A stretch of DNA of 64,000 nucleotides, taken from contig NZ_BCFK01000054.1 in the NCBI RefSeq assembly GCF_001417815.1, forward strand, positions 31,746-95,745. The letters run 5' to 3'. The notes under the pieces are model-generated. The model saw only the letters and a program-made list of their open reading frames with translations, did not search any database and was not told the DNA's origin. This document shows, in pieces, positions 43,986 through 51,942 of the stretch. This stretch comes from Bifidobacterium aesculapii (GTDB lineage: Bacteria > Actinomycetota > Actinomycetes > Actinomycetales > Bifidobacteriaceae). A program made the translations under genes and the position numbers. Numbering within the stretch: position 1 is the first letter of the stretch; each line of letters starts with the position of its first letter.

Positions 43986-44795
43986 CTATCGGCTCGTCGG
44001 CATGAGTGCGGACAGCGGGTCGTCGTCGGCAGGACGCCCGTCGCCGTCGGGACTGCGTGCGTCACGCGGCGTGTCGGGAGCCGAACCGGTCCAGTCGTAC
44101 GGGTTCCATGGTCCGGGCGCCGCGCGCGAGATGTACCGGTATACGGTCGCGGGTCTGTGATGGCCGACGCGCTCCTTGGCACCGGTGTCCTCGAGCTCGC
44201 CGGAGGCGAGGATACGCCGGCGGAAGTTGGCGAGGTCCACCTGTTCGCCGGTGACGGCTTCGACCACGTCGTGCAGCTGGCTCAGGGTGAAGGTCTCGCC
44301 GACGAGTTTCGCGGCCAGATCGGGGTAGGCGATTTTGGTGCGCAGACGCCACAGCGCGTAATCGATGATCGCGCGGTGGTCGAATGCGAGTTCGGGCAGT
44401 TCGTCTTCGGGGAACCATTTGACGTTGTCGCCTTCGCGGAAGTCGCGTGCCTCCGCGTTGCCGACCAGCGCCCAGTAGACGATGGACACCATCGGCAGTC
44501 CACCGCATGAGCGGTCCGGATCGCCGAAGGTGTAGAGCTGCTCCAGATAGCGCGGATGCAGTGATGTGGTCGATTCGAGTGCGCCGTATGCGGACTGCTC
44601 CAGCGATCGTCCCGCGTTCAGGCCGCCGCCCGGAAGCGCCCATCGCCCGAGGAACGGCTGGCGCACGCGCCTGACGAGCGGCATCCACAGGCGGCTTCGC
44701 GATGAGGTCGCGTCCGGCCCCAATGCGAGCACCACGACGGATACGCCGACCTCAGGTGGCGCGAGACGCCGTTCCGAGACGTTGCCGATGCCCAT
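43986..44795 (-). CDS. nrtR: NrtR-type Nudix repressor of NAD biosynthesis
   Basis: A 269-residue protein with an N-terminal Nudix fold and a C-terminal winged helix (ILASGELEDTGAKERVGHHRPATVYRY), the layout of NrtR. The Nudix box GGGLNAGRSLEQ has lost the catalytic REUxEE residues, as expected for an ADP-ribose-sensing repressor rather than a hydrolase. It precedes nadA on the same strand. A 25-bp palindrome upstream (44848-44872) is the likely operator, giving autoregulation of the whole nrtR-nadA-nadB-nadC-nifS unit. A 35-residue hydrophilic tail follows the winged helix. Confidence 0.88.
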   Translation of the reverse strand: MGIGNVSERRLAPPEVGVSVVVLALGPDATSSRSRLWMPLVRRVRQPFLGRWALPGGGLNAGRSLEQSAYGALESTTSLHPRYLEQLYTFGDPDRSCGGLPMVSIVYWALVGNAEARDFREGDNVKWFPEDELPELAFDHRAIIDYALWRLRTKIAYPDLAAKLVGETFTLSQLHDVVEAVTGEQVDLANFRRRILASGELEDTGAKERVGHHRPATVYRYISRAAPGPWNPYDWTGSAPDTPRDARSPDGDGRPADDDPLSALMPTSR

Positions 44796-44847
44796 CGTCC
44801 ACTTCCGTTCATCCGTGGTTTCCTTGACGGTGCATCAGCCTAGCACC

Positions 44848-44872
44848 ACTTATAGTCAAATTGACTATAAGT
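44848..44872 (-). promoter_or_regulatory. NrtR operator
   Basis: A perfect palindrome with 11-bp arms ACTTATAGTCA and a 3-nt centre. Its core TAGTCA-N3-TGACTA agrees with known actinobacterial NrtR sites. It lies 53 bases upstream of nrtR, contains TATAAG that can act as a -10, and overlaps the last codons and the stop of scpB (ends at 44865). Confidence 0.82.
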
Positions 44873-45437
44873 TGATGCCGCTGGCATCAGCGGCCACTTC
44901 GCCTATCGAATCAGGCAGGAACGGCGCCAGCTTGGGCAGGTCGTCCAACGAGTCGAGGCCCAGTTTCTCCAGGAACAACCCGGTGGTGACGAGCAGGGTG
45001 GCGCGTGACTCGGCGTCGACGCCGGCGGTCCGCACCAATCCCCTGACGATGAGCGAACGGACTACGCCGTCCGAATTGACGCCACGAATCGCGGACACCT
45101 GCGCGCGCGTCACCGGCTGGCGGTAGGCGACCACGGCCAGCGCCTCGAGCGCCGCCTGCCCCAGACGGGCCGTCTGCCCGTCGGTGACGAACGCGGCGAC
45201 GACCGGCTCGTAGACCGCGCGGCTCGCGAACGACCATCCTCGTGCCGTCCTGCGCAACTCGAACCCGCGCTTCGAAACCTCATAGGCGTCCTGCAGACGC
45301 TCCAGCGCCTCGGTCACCACCGCCTCGTCAAGACCGAGCACACGGGCCGCATCCGCGGGGACGATCGGCTCGTCCGCGACCATGAGCATCGCCTCCAGAC
45401 ATGCCTTGAGCCCGCCGGGGTAATCCTCCACGTTCAT
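44865..45437 (-). CDS. scpB: Segregation and condensation protein B
   Basis: A 190-residue winged-helix protein that binds the kleisin ScpA in the SMC-ScpAB condensin. Family features include ALEALAVVAYRQPVTRAQVSAIRGVNSDGVV (positions about 92-122), with the typical tandem winged helices around it. It follows scpA after 20 bases. Its last codons are shared with the NrtR operator of the next operon. Confidence 0.94.
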   Translation of the reverse strand: MNVEDYPGGLKACLEAMLMVADEPIVPADAARVLGLDEAVVTEALERLQDAYEVSKRGFELRRTARGWSFASRAVYEPVVAAFVTDGQTARLGQAALEALAVVAYRQPVTRAQVSAIRGVNSDGVVRSLIVRGLVRTAGVDAESRATLLVTTGLFLEKLGLDSLDDLPKLAPFLPDSIGEVAADASGINL

Positions 45438-45457
45438 CCGTGATTCCTTTCCTTCGT

Positions 45458-46387
45458 CTATGCCCTGCCGCCGTCGCGACCGTCCTCGCTCACGCCTTCA
45501 TCCTGTCCGTCATCATCCCGCGTCGCGGACGCATCGGCGGAATCCTTCGCACGGGGCATCCAGCGCAGATGAAGCGTCTCATACGGACCGTTCTGCCTGA
45601 ACTGCACCAATCCCTGTTTGAAGAGCGCGAGCACGGCAAGGAACCGCGCGACGACCTCCGCGCGGCCGCGCGCGTCGTCCGCCAACTGCGCGAACGTGAG
45701 GGAGCCTCCCTCCCCGAGCGCGTCGAGACGGGCCCGGACCAGGCGTGCCTGCTCCTCCAGATCGACCAACGGGACGTGCAGCTGGTGTGTGCTCACCTCG
45801 GCGACGGGCGAGGAGGCGAGCACGCGTGCGGCGAGACCCGCGAACTCATCCGCACCGAGCGTCCATACCAGTTCGGGCAGCAACGCCGCCGCCGCCGTAC
45901 CGTCCGTCCGTCCCGGGTGCGCGAATCTTCCGGCGTTCGCGGCGATGCGCACGCGGAACTCCGCCGCCGCCCGTTTGAACGCACGGTACTGCAGCAGCCG
46001 GGAGAACAACAGGTCGCGCTCGCGCAACGCCTCCATGCTCTGCGCGTCGTACTCCCCGGACGAATCGGCGGGCAGCAGCGCCGCGCTTTTCGCCTCGACG
46101 AGAATCGCGGCGATGTCGAGGAAGGAGCTGGCCTCGTCCATGTCCGCGGCGAAGTCGAGACCACGGGCGTAGTCGAGGAACTCCTCGGTGATGGCCGACA
46201 GCGACACCTCGGTCAGTTCGAGCCTGCGGTTCGCGACCATGCCGAGCAGCACGTCGAACGGACCGGAATACACGTCGAGGTCCACGGTGAATCCGCCGGA
46301 GGGCGCATCACCGGTATCCGCGGCGGAGGGCATGGCCGTGCCGTCCACCGCGGACACCACGGCGGAGGAATCCTGTTCGATGCTCAT
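45458..46387 (-). CDS. scpA: Segregation and condensation protein A
   Basis: Kleisin of the SMC-ScpAB complex, 309 residues. The N-terminal SMC-binding region has DLDVYSGPFDVLLGMVANR (about 35-53) and the C-terminal winged helix has VVARFLAVLALFKQGLVQF. An Asp/Gly-rich tail follows. Its ATG directly abuts the parA stop codon, which implies coupling. Confidence 0.94.
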   Translation of the reverse strand: MSIEQDSSAVVSAVDGTAMPSAADTGDAPSGGFTVDLDVYSGPFDVLLGMVANRRLELTEVSLSAITEEFLDYARGLDFAADMDEASSFLDIAAILVEAKSAALLPADSSGEYDAQSMEALRERDLLFSRLLQYRAFKRAAAEFRVRIAANAGRFAHPGRTDGTAAAALLPELVWTLGADEFAGLAARVLASSPVAEVSTHQLHVPLVDLEEQARLVRARLDALGEGGSLTFAQLADDARGRAEVVARFLAVLALFKQGLVQFRQNGPYETLHLRWMPRAKDSADASATRDDDGQDEGVSEDGRDGGRA

Positions 46388-47236
46388 TCAGGCGATGACC
46401 CCGTTGGCCACGAGCTCGCGCGCCACTTCGCGATACTCCTTGCTGGTCTTGTGCTGCGGTGCGAAGATGGTGATCGGCGCGGCGGCCACGGTCGAATCGG
46501 GCAGTTTGATGGAGCGCGAGATGACGGTGTGGAACACCTTGTCCTGGAACGCCTCGTAGATGCGCTGCATGACCTCCTCGCAGTGCAGCGTGCGCGTGAA
46601 CATCGTGACGAGCACGCCATACACCTTCAACGACGGGTTGATGCGGCTCTGCACCTTCTCGATGGACTGCATGAGCAGGGCGACGCCGCGCAGCGCGAAG
46701 AACTCCGCGGCCACGGGGATGATGACGCCGTCCGCCGCCGTCAGGGCGTTGACGGTGAGCAGACCGAGCGACGGCTGGCAGTCGATGATGATGACATCGT
46801 ATTCATCGCGCAACGGCTTGAGCACCTGCGCGAGGATCTGCTCGCGCCCCACCTCCGTGACAAGCTGCACCTCGGCGGCGGACAGGTCGATGTTCGCGGG
46901 GATGATGTCGAGGTTCTCGAAGGCGGTGTGGCGCACCACCTCGTGTACGTCCATGCGGAAGTCGAACAGCGCGTTGTAGATGGTCTTCTCCACGGTGTTC
47001 GCGTTGATGCCGAGCCCCACGGTGGCGGCGCCCTGCGGGTCGAAATCGACGATCAGGCAGCGGCGGCCGTACTGGCTCAACGCGCCCGCGATGGAGATGG
47101 AGCTCGTGGTCTTGCCTACGCCGCCCTTCTGGTTGCACATGGCGATGACCCTCGCCGGGCCGTGCTGCCGCAACGGTCCGGGGGCGGGGAAGGTCTCATA
47201 CTCGCGTCCAAGCATATCGGTAGGCATATGCTTCAC
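46388..47236 (-). CDS. ParA-family ATPase
   Basis: A 282-residue deviant-Walker ATPase: NQKGGVGKTTSSISIAG, the Asp-containing IVDFDPQGAATVGLG, and IIIDCQPSLGLLTVNAL. It belongs to the ParA/Soj type that sits beside scpAB and xerD in actinobacteria and is thought to act in chromosome or cargo positioning. The chosen start is a GTG at 47236 with GGAGG 8 nt upstream; the ATG three codons later is an alternative. No parB gene or parS 16-mer is in the window. Confidence 0.9.
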   Translation of the reverse strand: MKHMPTDMLGREYETFPAPGPLRQHGPARVIAMCNQKGGVGKTTSSISIAGALSQYGRRCLIVDFDPQGAATVGLGINANTVEKTIYNALFDFRMDVHEVVRHTAFENLDIIPANIDLSAAEVQLVTEVGREQILAQVLKPLRDEYDVIIIDCQPSLGLLTVNALTAADGVIIPVAAEFFALRGVALLMQSIEKVQSRINPSLKVYGVLVTMFTRTLHCEEVMQRIYEAFQDKVFHTVISRSIKLPDSTVAAAPITIFAPQHKTSKEYREVARELVANGVIA

Positions 47237-47323
47237 CTTATCATCCTCCGCTTCGGATTGTCGTCAGCGACGCCGCCGGAGGTGCCGTCATGCGCCGGGT
47301 GCCGGCATCCGCGCGTCCGTCGT

Positions 47324-48256
47324 TCATCTGGCGCGCGGATGCGACGTCAGGTACATCTCGATGAGATTCTCGGGGCTGACATGCGTGTAGATCTGCGTGG
47401 TGGTGACCGACGCATGGCCGAGCAGCTCCTGCACGGTGCGCACATCGGCGCCCCCCTGGATGAGATGCGTGGCGAACGAGTGGCGCAGCGTATGCGGATG
47501 GAGCGGCTTGCCGATGCGGGCGCGCTCCCCCGCCGCCTTCACAACCTCCCACACGGATTGGCGCGACATCCGCCGCCCGCGCTTGTTGAGGAACACCGCG
47601 CGCCGTTCCGGTCTCCCGGAACGGTCCTTCGCCTCCAGCACGGGCCGTGACAGTTCCAAATACCGGCGCATCGCCGTGCATGCGCAGCCGCCGACCGGCA
47701 CGAGCCGCTGCTTCGATCCCTTGCCCATGAGCCGGGCGGCCCTGACGTCCAGATCGATGTCGTCGAGATCGGCCCCCACCGCCTCGGAGACGCGGCACCC
47801 GGTCGCGTACATGAATTCGAGCAGCGCCTTGTCGCGCAGCATGACCGGGTCGTCGCCCTCCACGGGCACCGCGTCGAGCAGCCGCGCGACCTCGTCGACC
47901 GTCAGCACGTCGGGCAGCGTGACCGCGCCCTTGGGGGCCTTCACCCCGGCGGAGACGTCGGCAGCGACCGTGTTTCGGCCGAGGGCGAAACGGTGGAGCT
48001 CATGAACGGCCGCGAGCCTTCGGGCCTTCGAGCGCGCGCTTTCGCCGGCGGCGTCCAATGCGGCGACGTAGTCCTCCACATCCTGTTTCGCAATGGCGTC
48101 GGGACTTGCGACGCCTCTTGACTTCAGGAAGGACACGTACCGTTCGAGGTCGGAACGGTATGCCGCGACCGTCGCCCTCGCCAGACCGCGTTCCACGTCG
48201 ATATGCGTGATGAACTGCGCCAGCAGCCGGTCGAATCCGTCATCCTCTTGCATCAT
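47324..48256 (-). CDS. xerD: Tyrosine recombinase XerD
   Basis: Site-specific recombinase that resolves chromosome dimers at dif, 310 residues. The N-terminal SAM-like domain has HIDVERGLARATVAAYRSDL. The catalytic residues are visible: Arg in ATGCRVSEAVG, Lys in GKGSKQRLVPV, His-Arg in LHPHTLRHSFATHL, His in LLGHASVTTTQIYTHV and Tyr in that same segment. The start ATGATG has no ribosome binding site; a TAGACT hexamer ends 8 nt before it, so the message is probably leaderless. No dif-like site or mobile-element genes lie nearby, which favours the housekeeping recombinase. Confidence 0.93.
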   Translation of the reverse strand: MMQEDDGFDRLLAQFITHIDVERGLARATVAAYRSDLERYVSFLKSRGVASPDAIAKQDVEDYVAALDAAGESARSKARRLAAVHELHRFALGRNTVAADVSAGVKAPKGAVTLPDVLTVDEVARLLDAVPVEGDDPVMLRDKALLEFMYATGCRVSEAVGADLDDIDLDVRAARLMGKGSKQRLVPVGGCACTAMRRYLELSRPVLEAKDRSGRPERRAVFLNKRGRRMSRQSVWEVVKAAGERARIGKPLHPHTLRHSFATHLIQGGADVRTVQELLGHASVTTTQIYTHVSPENLIEMYLTSHPRAR

Positions 48257-48301
48257 GGATGCCCAGTCTACGTTCCGCCCGGCACGTTCCGCCCGGCACG
48301 T
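48257..48301 (-). promoter_or_regulatory. xerD promoter with a tandem 14-bp repeat
   Basis: TAGACT (minus strand, 48265-48270) ends 8 nt before the xerD ATG. Directly upstream, the 14-mer CGTTCCGCCCGGCA is repeated twice head to tail (48271-48284 and 48285-48298) and spans the -35 zone. Confidence 0.55.
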
Positions 48302-48306
48302 CTTCT

Positions 48307-48394
48307 CCCATGGTGCGGTGAACGTGCCATGGTGCGGTGTGCGAAAACCGCTGATTACCGGGGTTATGGAGAAATTGTGTTACCGCACCATGGG
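48307..48394. repeat. Three copies of CCATGGTGCGGT, two direct and one inverted
   Basis: Copies at 48308-48319 and 48327-48338 read the same way; a third at 48382-48393 is inverted. The first and third form 13-bp perfect arms (CCCATGGTGCGGT). They lie between the xerD promoter and the rplT terminator. They may be operators or a large RNA hairpin; no function is known. Confidence 0.5.
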
Positions 48395-48462
48395 TCCGTG
48401 GATGGGCACGGACATGTGCGGGCGGCATCTTGCGGTGCCTTGCATGCCTCCTACACACGACA

Positions 48463-48496
48463 CGAGGCTCCCGTCACCGGCGGTGAGGGAGCCTCG
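48463..48496 (-). terminator. Terminator of the infC-rpmI-rplT operon
   Basis: Arms CGAGGCTCCC and GGGAGCCTCG (48463-48472 and 48487-48496) with an inner TCACC/GGTGA stem, 30 bases after the rplT stop. Confidence 0.8.
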
Positions 48497-48526
48497 CATG
48501 AGTCATCGCGAACGATGACGTTCGAA

Positions 48527-48910
48527 TCAGGCGGCCTTCGGGGCGTTCACGTCCTCGGGCAGGGCGGCCTTGGCGGCCTCAACGATGGCCTTGAAAGTGT
48601 CCGCGTCGGAGACGGCGATCTCGGCGAGGGCGCGGCGATCCAGCTCGATGCCGGCCAGCTTCAGACCCTGGATGAAGCGGTTGTAGGTGATGCCCTCGGC
48701 GCGGACCGCGGCGTTGATGCGCTGGATCCACAGCTTGCGGAAATCACCCTTGCGGGCCTTGCGGTCGCGGAAGTTGTAGTTGAAGGAGTGGAGCAGCTGC
48801 TCCTTGGCCTTGCGGTACAGGCGGGAGCGCTGGCCGCGGTAGCCGGAGGCCCTTTCGAGAACGACGCGACGCTTCTTGTGGGCGTTCACTGCGCGCTTGA
48901 CACGTGCCAT
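48527..48910 (-). CDS. rplT: Ribosomal protein L20
   Basis: Primary 23S rRNA-binding protein of the large subunit, 127 residues. The N-terminus [20 protein letters not shown] is the usual basic tail with HKKRR, and the middle has [20 protein letters not shown]. In several bacteria L20 represses its own operon by binding the leader. It follows rpmI after 47 bases. Confidence 0.98.
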   Translation of the reverse strand: MARVKRAVNAHKKRRVVLERASGYRGQRSRLYRKAKEQLLHSFNYNFRDRKARKGDFRKLWIQRINAAVRAEGITYNRFIQGLKLAGIELDRRALAEIAVSDADTFKAIVEAAKAALPEDVNAPKAA

Positions 48911-48957
48911 ATTCTATTTCCTCAGCTTTCTAAGATGTCTCTACTTCTCGAACTGGC

Positions 48958-49155
48958 TCAGCGGGCGCCCAGCAGGCGGTTGAGCTTCTTGGCCTGCGGA
49001 CCGGCGAGGACCTCGTCGGCCTTCAGCGCGCGGCGCTGGCGGGCGGACTTGTGCTCAAGGTTGTGGCGCATGGCGCTGCCGACCGCCATCAGCTTGCCGG
49101 TGCCGGTACGACGGACACGCTTGGAAGCGGCGGAATTAGTTTTCATCTTCGGCAT
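48958..49155 (-). CDS. rpmI: Ribosomal protein L35
   Basis: A 65-residue basic protein beginning [18 protein letters not shown], the standard L35 sequence. AAGGAGGG lies 6 nt before the ATG at 49155, inside the end of infC, so the two genes overlap by 20 bases in different frames. Confidence 0.97.
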   Translation of the reverse strand: MPKMKTNSAASKRVRRTGTGKLMAVGSAMRHNLEHKSARQRRALKADEVLAGPQAKKLNRLLGAR

Positions 49156-49846
49156 TGCTGCCCTCCTTGTTGGTGTTGTTGATGGAAGTCGCGGCGGAGA
49201 CCGAGGCCTTCGCTTCGGCTGCGGCCTGGGCCTGCGCCTCCTGCTTGGCGGCGAGGCGCGCGGCCTGGCGGGCCTGGCGTTCGGCGCGGGATTCGGCGCC
49301 GCGCCGGCGCTGCTCGGACTGGGTGTGCACCTTCTTGCCCTTGGGCGCAAGCGTCATGATGATGTTGCGGCCCTCCTGCTTGGGGCGGGACTCGATGGTG
49401 CCGTACTCCTCCACCTCGGCGGCGAGACGCTGCAGCAGCTCCACGCCCCCGATCGGGCGGGACTGCTCGCGGCCACGCAGCATGATGGTGACCTTGACCT
49501 TGTCTCCGCCGTTGAGGAATCGGACCACGTGGCCCTTCTTCACGTCGAAGTCGTGGTCGTCGATCTTGAGGCGGAAGCGGATCTCCTTGATCTCGGCCGT
49601 GTTCTGGTTGCGGCGAGCCTCACGAGCCTTGATCTTCTCGTTGTACTTGAACTTGCCGTAATCGATGAGCTTGGCGACCGGAGGCTTCGCGTTGGGCGCC
49701 ACCTCGACGAGATCGAGGTTCGCTTCCTTCGCCAGGTTGAGGGCGACCGAGGTCGCGATGACTCCCACCTGTTCGCCGTTCGGGCCGATCAGGCGCACCT
49801 GCGAGACGCGAATCTCGTCGTTAATGCGTGGTTCGTCGCTGATGAT
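49136..49846 (-). CDS. infC: Translation initiation factor IF-3, non-AUG start
   Basis: Binds the 30S subunit and checks initiator tRNA and start codon choice. The family motif [13 protein letters not shown] is preceded by [15 protein letters not shown], which belongs to the conserved N-terminus but contains no ATG, GTG or TTG. The start is therefore probably the ATC at 49846 (9 nt after AGAGG), or the ATT at 49855. Rare start codons in infC are known from E. coli, where they make IF-3 limit its own synthesis. The product is 236 residues, with an Ala/Gln-rich C-terminal tail of about 50 residues beyond the usual end. Confidence 0.9.
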   Translation of the reverse strand: MISDEPRINDEIRVSQVRLIGPNGEQVGVIATSVALNLAKEANLDLVEVAPNAKPPVAKLIDYGKFKYNEKIKAREARRNQNTAEIKEIRFRLKIDDHDFDVKKGHVVRFLNGGDKVKVTIMLRGREQSRPIGGVELLQRLAAEVEEYGTIESRPKQEGRNIIMTLAPKGKKVHTQSEQRRRGAESRAERQARQAARLAAKQEAQAQAAAEAKASVSAATSINNTNKEGSNAEDEN

Positions 49847-50111
49847 GACTCCAATCCTCTGTTTTCCGTAGCGGAGCCACCGTCAACCTCAAATCCGTCC
49901 CGATTCCATGGCATGCCGTATACTATGGCGTGTATCGCCTCATTCGCTGTATCGCGCCGTGCGCGCAGCTCTCATCCCTGCGAAAACCACAGAAGACGAC
50001 TGGCTGTATGCCGTGGACCCGAGGCCGTGAAAGGCTTCCAGGTGGGGTTGCCCCGCTTTCTTGATTTCTCAAGCTAAGCGGTTAGTCTACCACAGGCCAG
50101 GACGAATCCAA
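49847..50111 (-). promoter_or_regulatory. infC promoter and long leader
   Basis: On the minus strand TTGGAT (50106-50111), a 16-nt spacer and TGG-TAGACT (-10 at 50084-50089, extended type) form a promoter. The transcript would carry a leader of about 230 nt. It contains a GGGG-CAA-CCCC hairpin near 50044-50054 and other GC stems. Long structured leaders before infC are sites of L20 or IF-3 feedback in other bacteria; the class here is not identified. Confidence 0.65.
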
Positions 50112-50142
50112 TCCGCGTGTCGCCTGCCGGCCGTCCGGACCA

Positions 50143-51903
50143 TCACCCCACTTCGCGCAGCAGCCCGCCGATGCCCTCCTTGCGCAGGATCTCACGGTAC
50201 GGGCCGGCCTCCTCGGCGATGATCCCGTCGATGGCGTTCATGCCGAGCAGTTCGACCGGCGCGTGGTCGTCGGTGAGGATGAGCGTGTCGTCGGCGCCGT
50301 CCGGTGAAGGATCGCCTACGGGCTTCATCCTGCCGCCCACCTCGCTCATGTACGCTGCGAGCGCGCCGTCCCCGGTACGTTCCCAGGTCTGCGCGCGCAG
50401 CGCCGCGGCCGTCGCGTCGTCCTTCATCGTCGAGGTGAACGGCTCGGAGACGGTGCCGACGGCACCTGTGCGTCGCCACGAGTCGCTGCACCCGTCGTAG
50501 CGTTCGAGCTCGCCGGCGGTGGGCGCCTTGGCGAACAGCTCGCGGTTCGTCGTGCCGGGGACGTCCGCCGTGTACGTCGTGCCGATGCGGCACGAGCCGT
50601 CGAACACGGCGGCGATGGTGGTCTGCAGCGCCTCGTTGATCGAGCCTTCGCCGTCGGAGACCATGTTCATGTTGACGACCATCACGCCACCGGGGTTGAG
50701 GTGCTCACGCACCATGGAGAAGAACTCGTCGGAGCTCATCTGGAACGGGATGGTGATGTCCTGGTAGGCGTCGACCATGATCACGTCGTACTTGTCGCGG
50801 CTGGCGGCGAGCCATGCGCGCCCGTCGTAGGTGTCCACGGGCACGTCGGCCGGCGCGTCGAAGTATTCGCCGGCGAGACGCGTGATCTTGCCGTCGATCT
50901 CCACGCCCCGCACGCTCATCCGCGGATAGTAGCGTTTCAGCTGGCGGGCGTAGGTGCCGGTGCCCATGCCGAGAATCAGGGCGGAACGCGCATGGTCGGC
51001 GAGCGCGGGCGCGGCGAGCGCCGTGTCGTAGTACATGCCGGTGAGTCCCTGGCCCTTCATCGTGACGGACTGCACGCCGAAGAGCACGTTCGTGGACAGG
51101 ATGGTGCGGTCGGACAGGTTCTTCACCTGCAGGTAGTTGTAGATGGATTCGCCCTCGTAGGCGAGGGTGGCCGAGTTCTCCCAGAACGCGAACCCGCTCA
51201 TCGGCGACAGGCATGACGTGACCACGAAGACGGCTGCGGAGGCGGCGCACAGAACGCGCCTGGCCTTCATCGACAGGAAGTAGACGATGGGGATGGCGAG
51301 CAGCATGCCGGAGAAGACGAGGAACGTCACGAACGTGCCGACCGCGGGGATGGTGACGAACGTGGGCAGGAACGTGCCGAGGATGGAGCCGATGGTGTTG
51401 CATGCGGACAGCCTGCCGACGACGGAGGCGTTGTCGTCGAGCGAGTCGGTGGCGAATTTGTTGAGTCCGGCGGTGACGGTGCCGAGCAGGAACAGCGGCG
51501 GCACGAAGACGATCATGCAGCTGACGAAGGCCGCGATGACGAGGAAGTTCGTGGACACGGTGACGATGAGCAGCCCGGAGACGAGCAGGACGACGTATTT
51601 GCCGACGAGCGGTATGAGCGAGATCCATACGGCGGCGGCCATGATGCGCAGGTAGAGCTTGTCGGGGTTCGGGTCGCGGTCCGCCCATCGGCCGCCGAAC
51701 ACCGCGCCGAGCGCGAGGGCGATCATGATGGTCCCGATGATGATGGTCCATACGATCTGCGAGCTGGAGAAGTACGGTGCCAGCAGGCGCGAGGCCCCGA
51801 GTTCGGCGGCCATCACGGCCATGCCGGAAAAGAACTCGGTGACATAGAGGAACGTCTTGGACTTGAGGATGGGCCTGTCGCTCGCCGCTGTTTTCACTGC
51901 CAT
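50143..51903 (-). CDS. Membrane-anchored spermidine synthase-like protein
   Basis: A 586-residue fusion. About 1-260 has seven to eight membrane helices with a transporter-like LGASRLLAPYF and GAVFGGRWADRDP motif. About 280-586 is a methyltransferase-fold domain of the spermidine synthase type: ALILGMGTGTYARQLK, VRGVEIDGKI, and VIMVDAYQD. The amine-binding residues of true spermidine synthases are not obvious, so polyamine synthesis is unproven; such fused proteins are common in bacteria and poorly studied. A TAGTCT hexamer ends 7 nt before the ATG at 51903 and there is no ribosome binding site, so the message is probably leaderless. Confidence 0.82.
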   Translation of the reverse strand: MAVKTAASDRPILKSKTFLYVTEFFSGMAVMAAELGASRLLAPYFSSSQIVWTIIIGTIMIALALGAVFGGRWADRDPNPDKLYLRIMAAAVWISLIPLVGKYVVLLVSGLLIVTVSTNFLVIAAFVSCMIVFVPPLFLLGTVTAGLNKFATDSLDDNASVVGRLSACNTIGSILGTFLPTFVTIPAVGTFVTFLVFSGMLLAIPIVYFLSMKARRVLCAASAAVFVVTSCLSPMSGFAFWENSATLAYEGESIYNYLQVKNLSDRTILSTNVLFGVQSVTMKGQGLTGMYYDTALAAPALADHARSALILGMGTGTYARQLKRYYPRMSVRGVEIDGKITRLAGEYFDAPADVPVDTYDGRAWLAASRDKYDVIMVDAYQDITIPFQMSSDEFFSMVREHLNPGGVMVVNMNMVSDGEGSINEALQTTIAAVFDGSCRIGTTYTADVPGTTNRELFAKAPTAGELERYDGCSDSWRRTGAVGTVSEPFTSTMKDDATAAALRAQTWERTGDGALAAYMSEVGGRMKPVGDPSPDGADDTLILTDDHAPVELLGMNAIDGIIAEEAGPYREILRKEGIGGLLREVG

Positions 51904-51942
51904 GGGACGAAGACTATTACATCTCGCGTACACTGGGCGGTT
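51904..51942. promoter_or_regulatory. Face-to-face promoters of two leaderless genes
   Basis: Only 39 bases separate two divergent start codons. The minus-strand gene has TAGTCT (51911-51916) 7 nt before its ATG; the plus-strand thiN has TACACT (51929-51934) 8 nt before its ATG. The -35 regions must overlap the other gene's -10 or coding start, so the two promoters probably interfere. Confidence 0.6.

Noticed and set aside
41292..44510. Long plus-strand open frame opposite the nad genes.
   Set aside because: Low-complexity Val/Gly/Asp/His-rich translation typical of antisense reading of GC-rich genes; nadA, nadB and nrtR on the other strand carry clear family motifs.
47324..48256. Phage or integron integrase.
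   Set aside because: Sequence and neighbours (parA, scpA, scpB) fit chromosomal XerD; no attachment site or phage genes.
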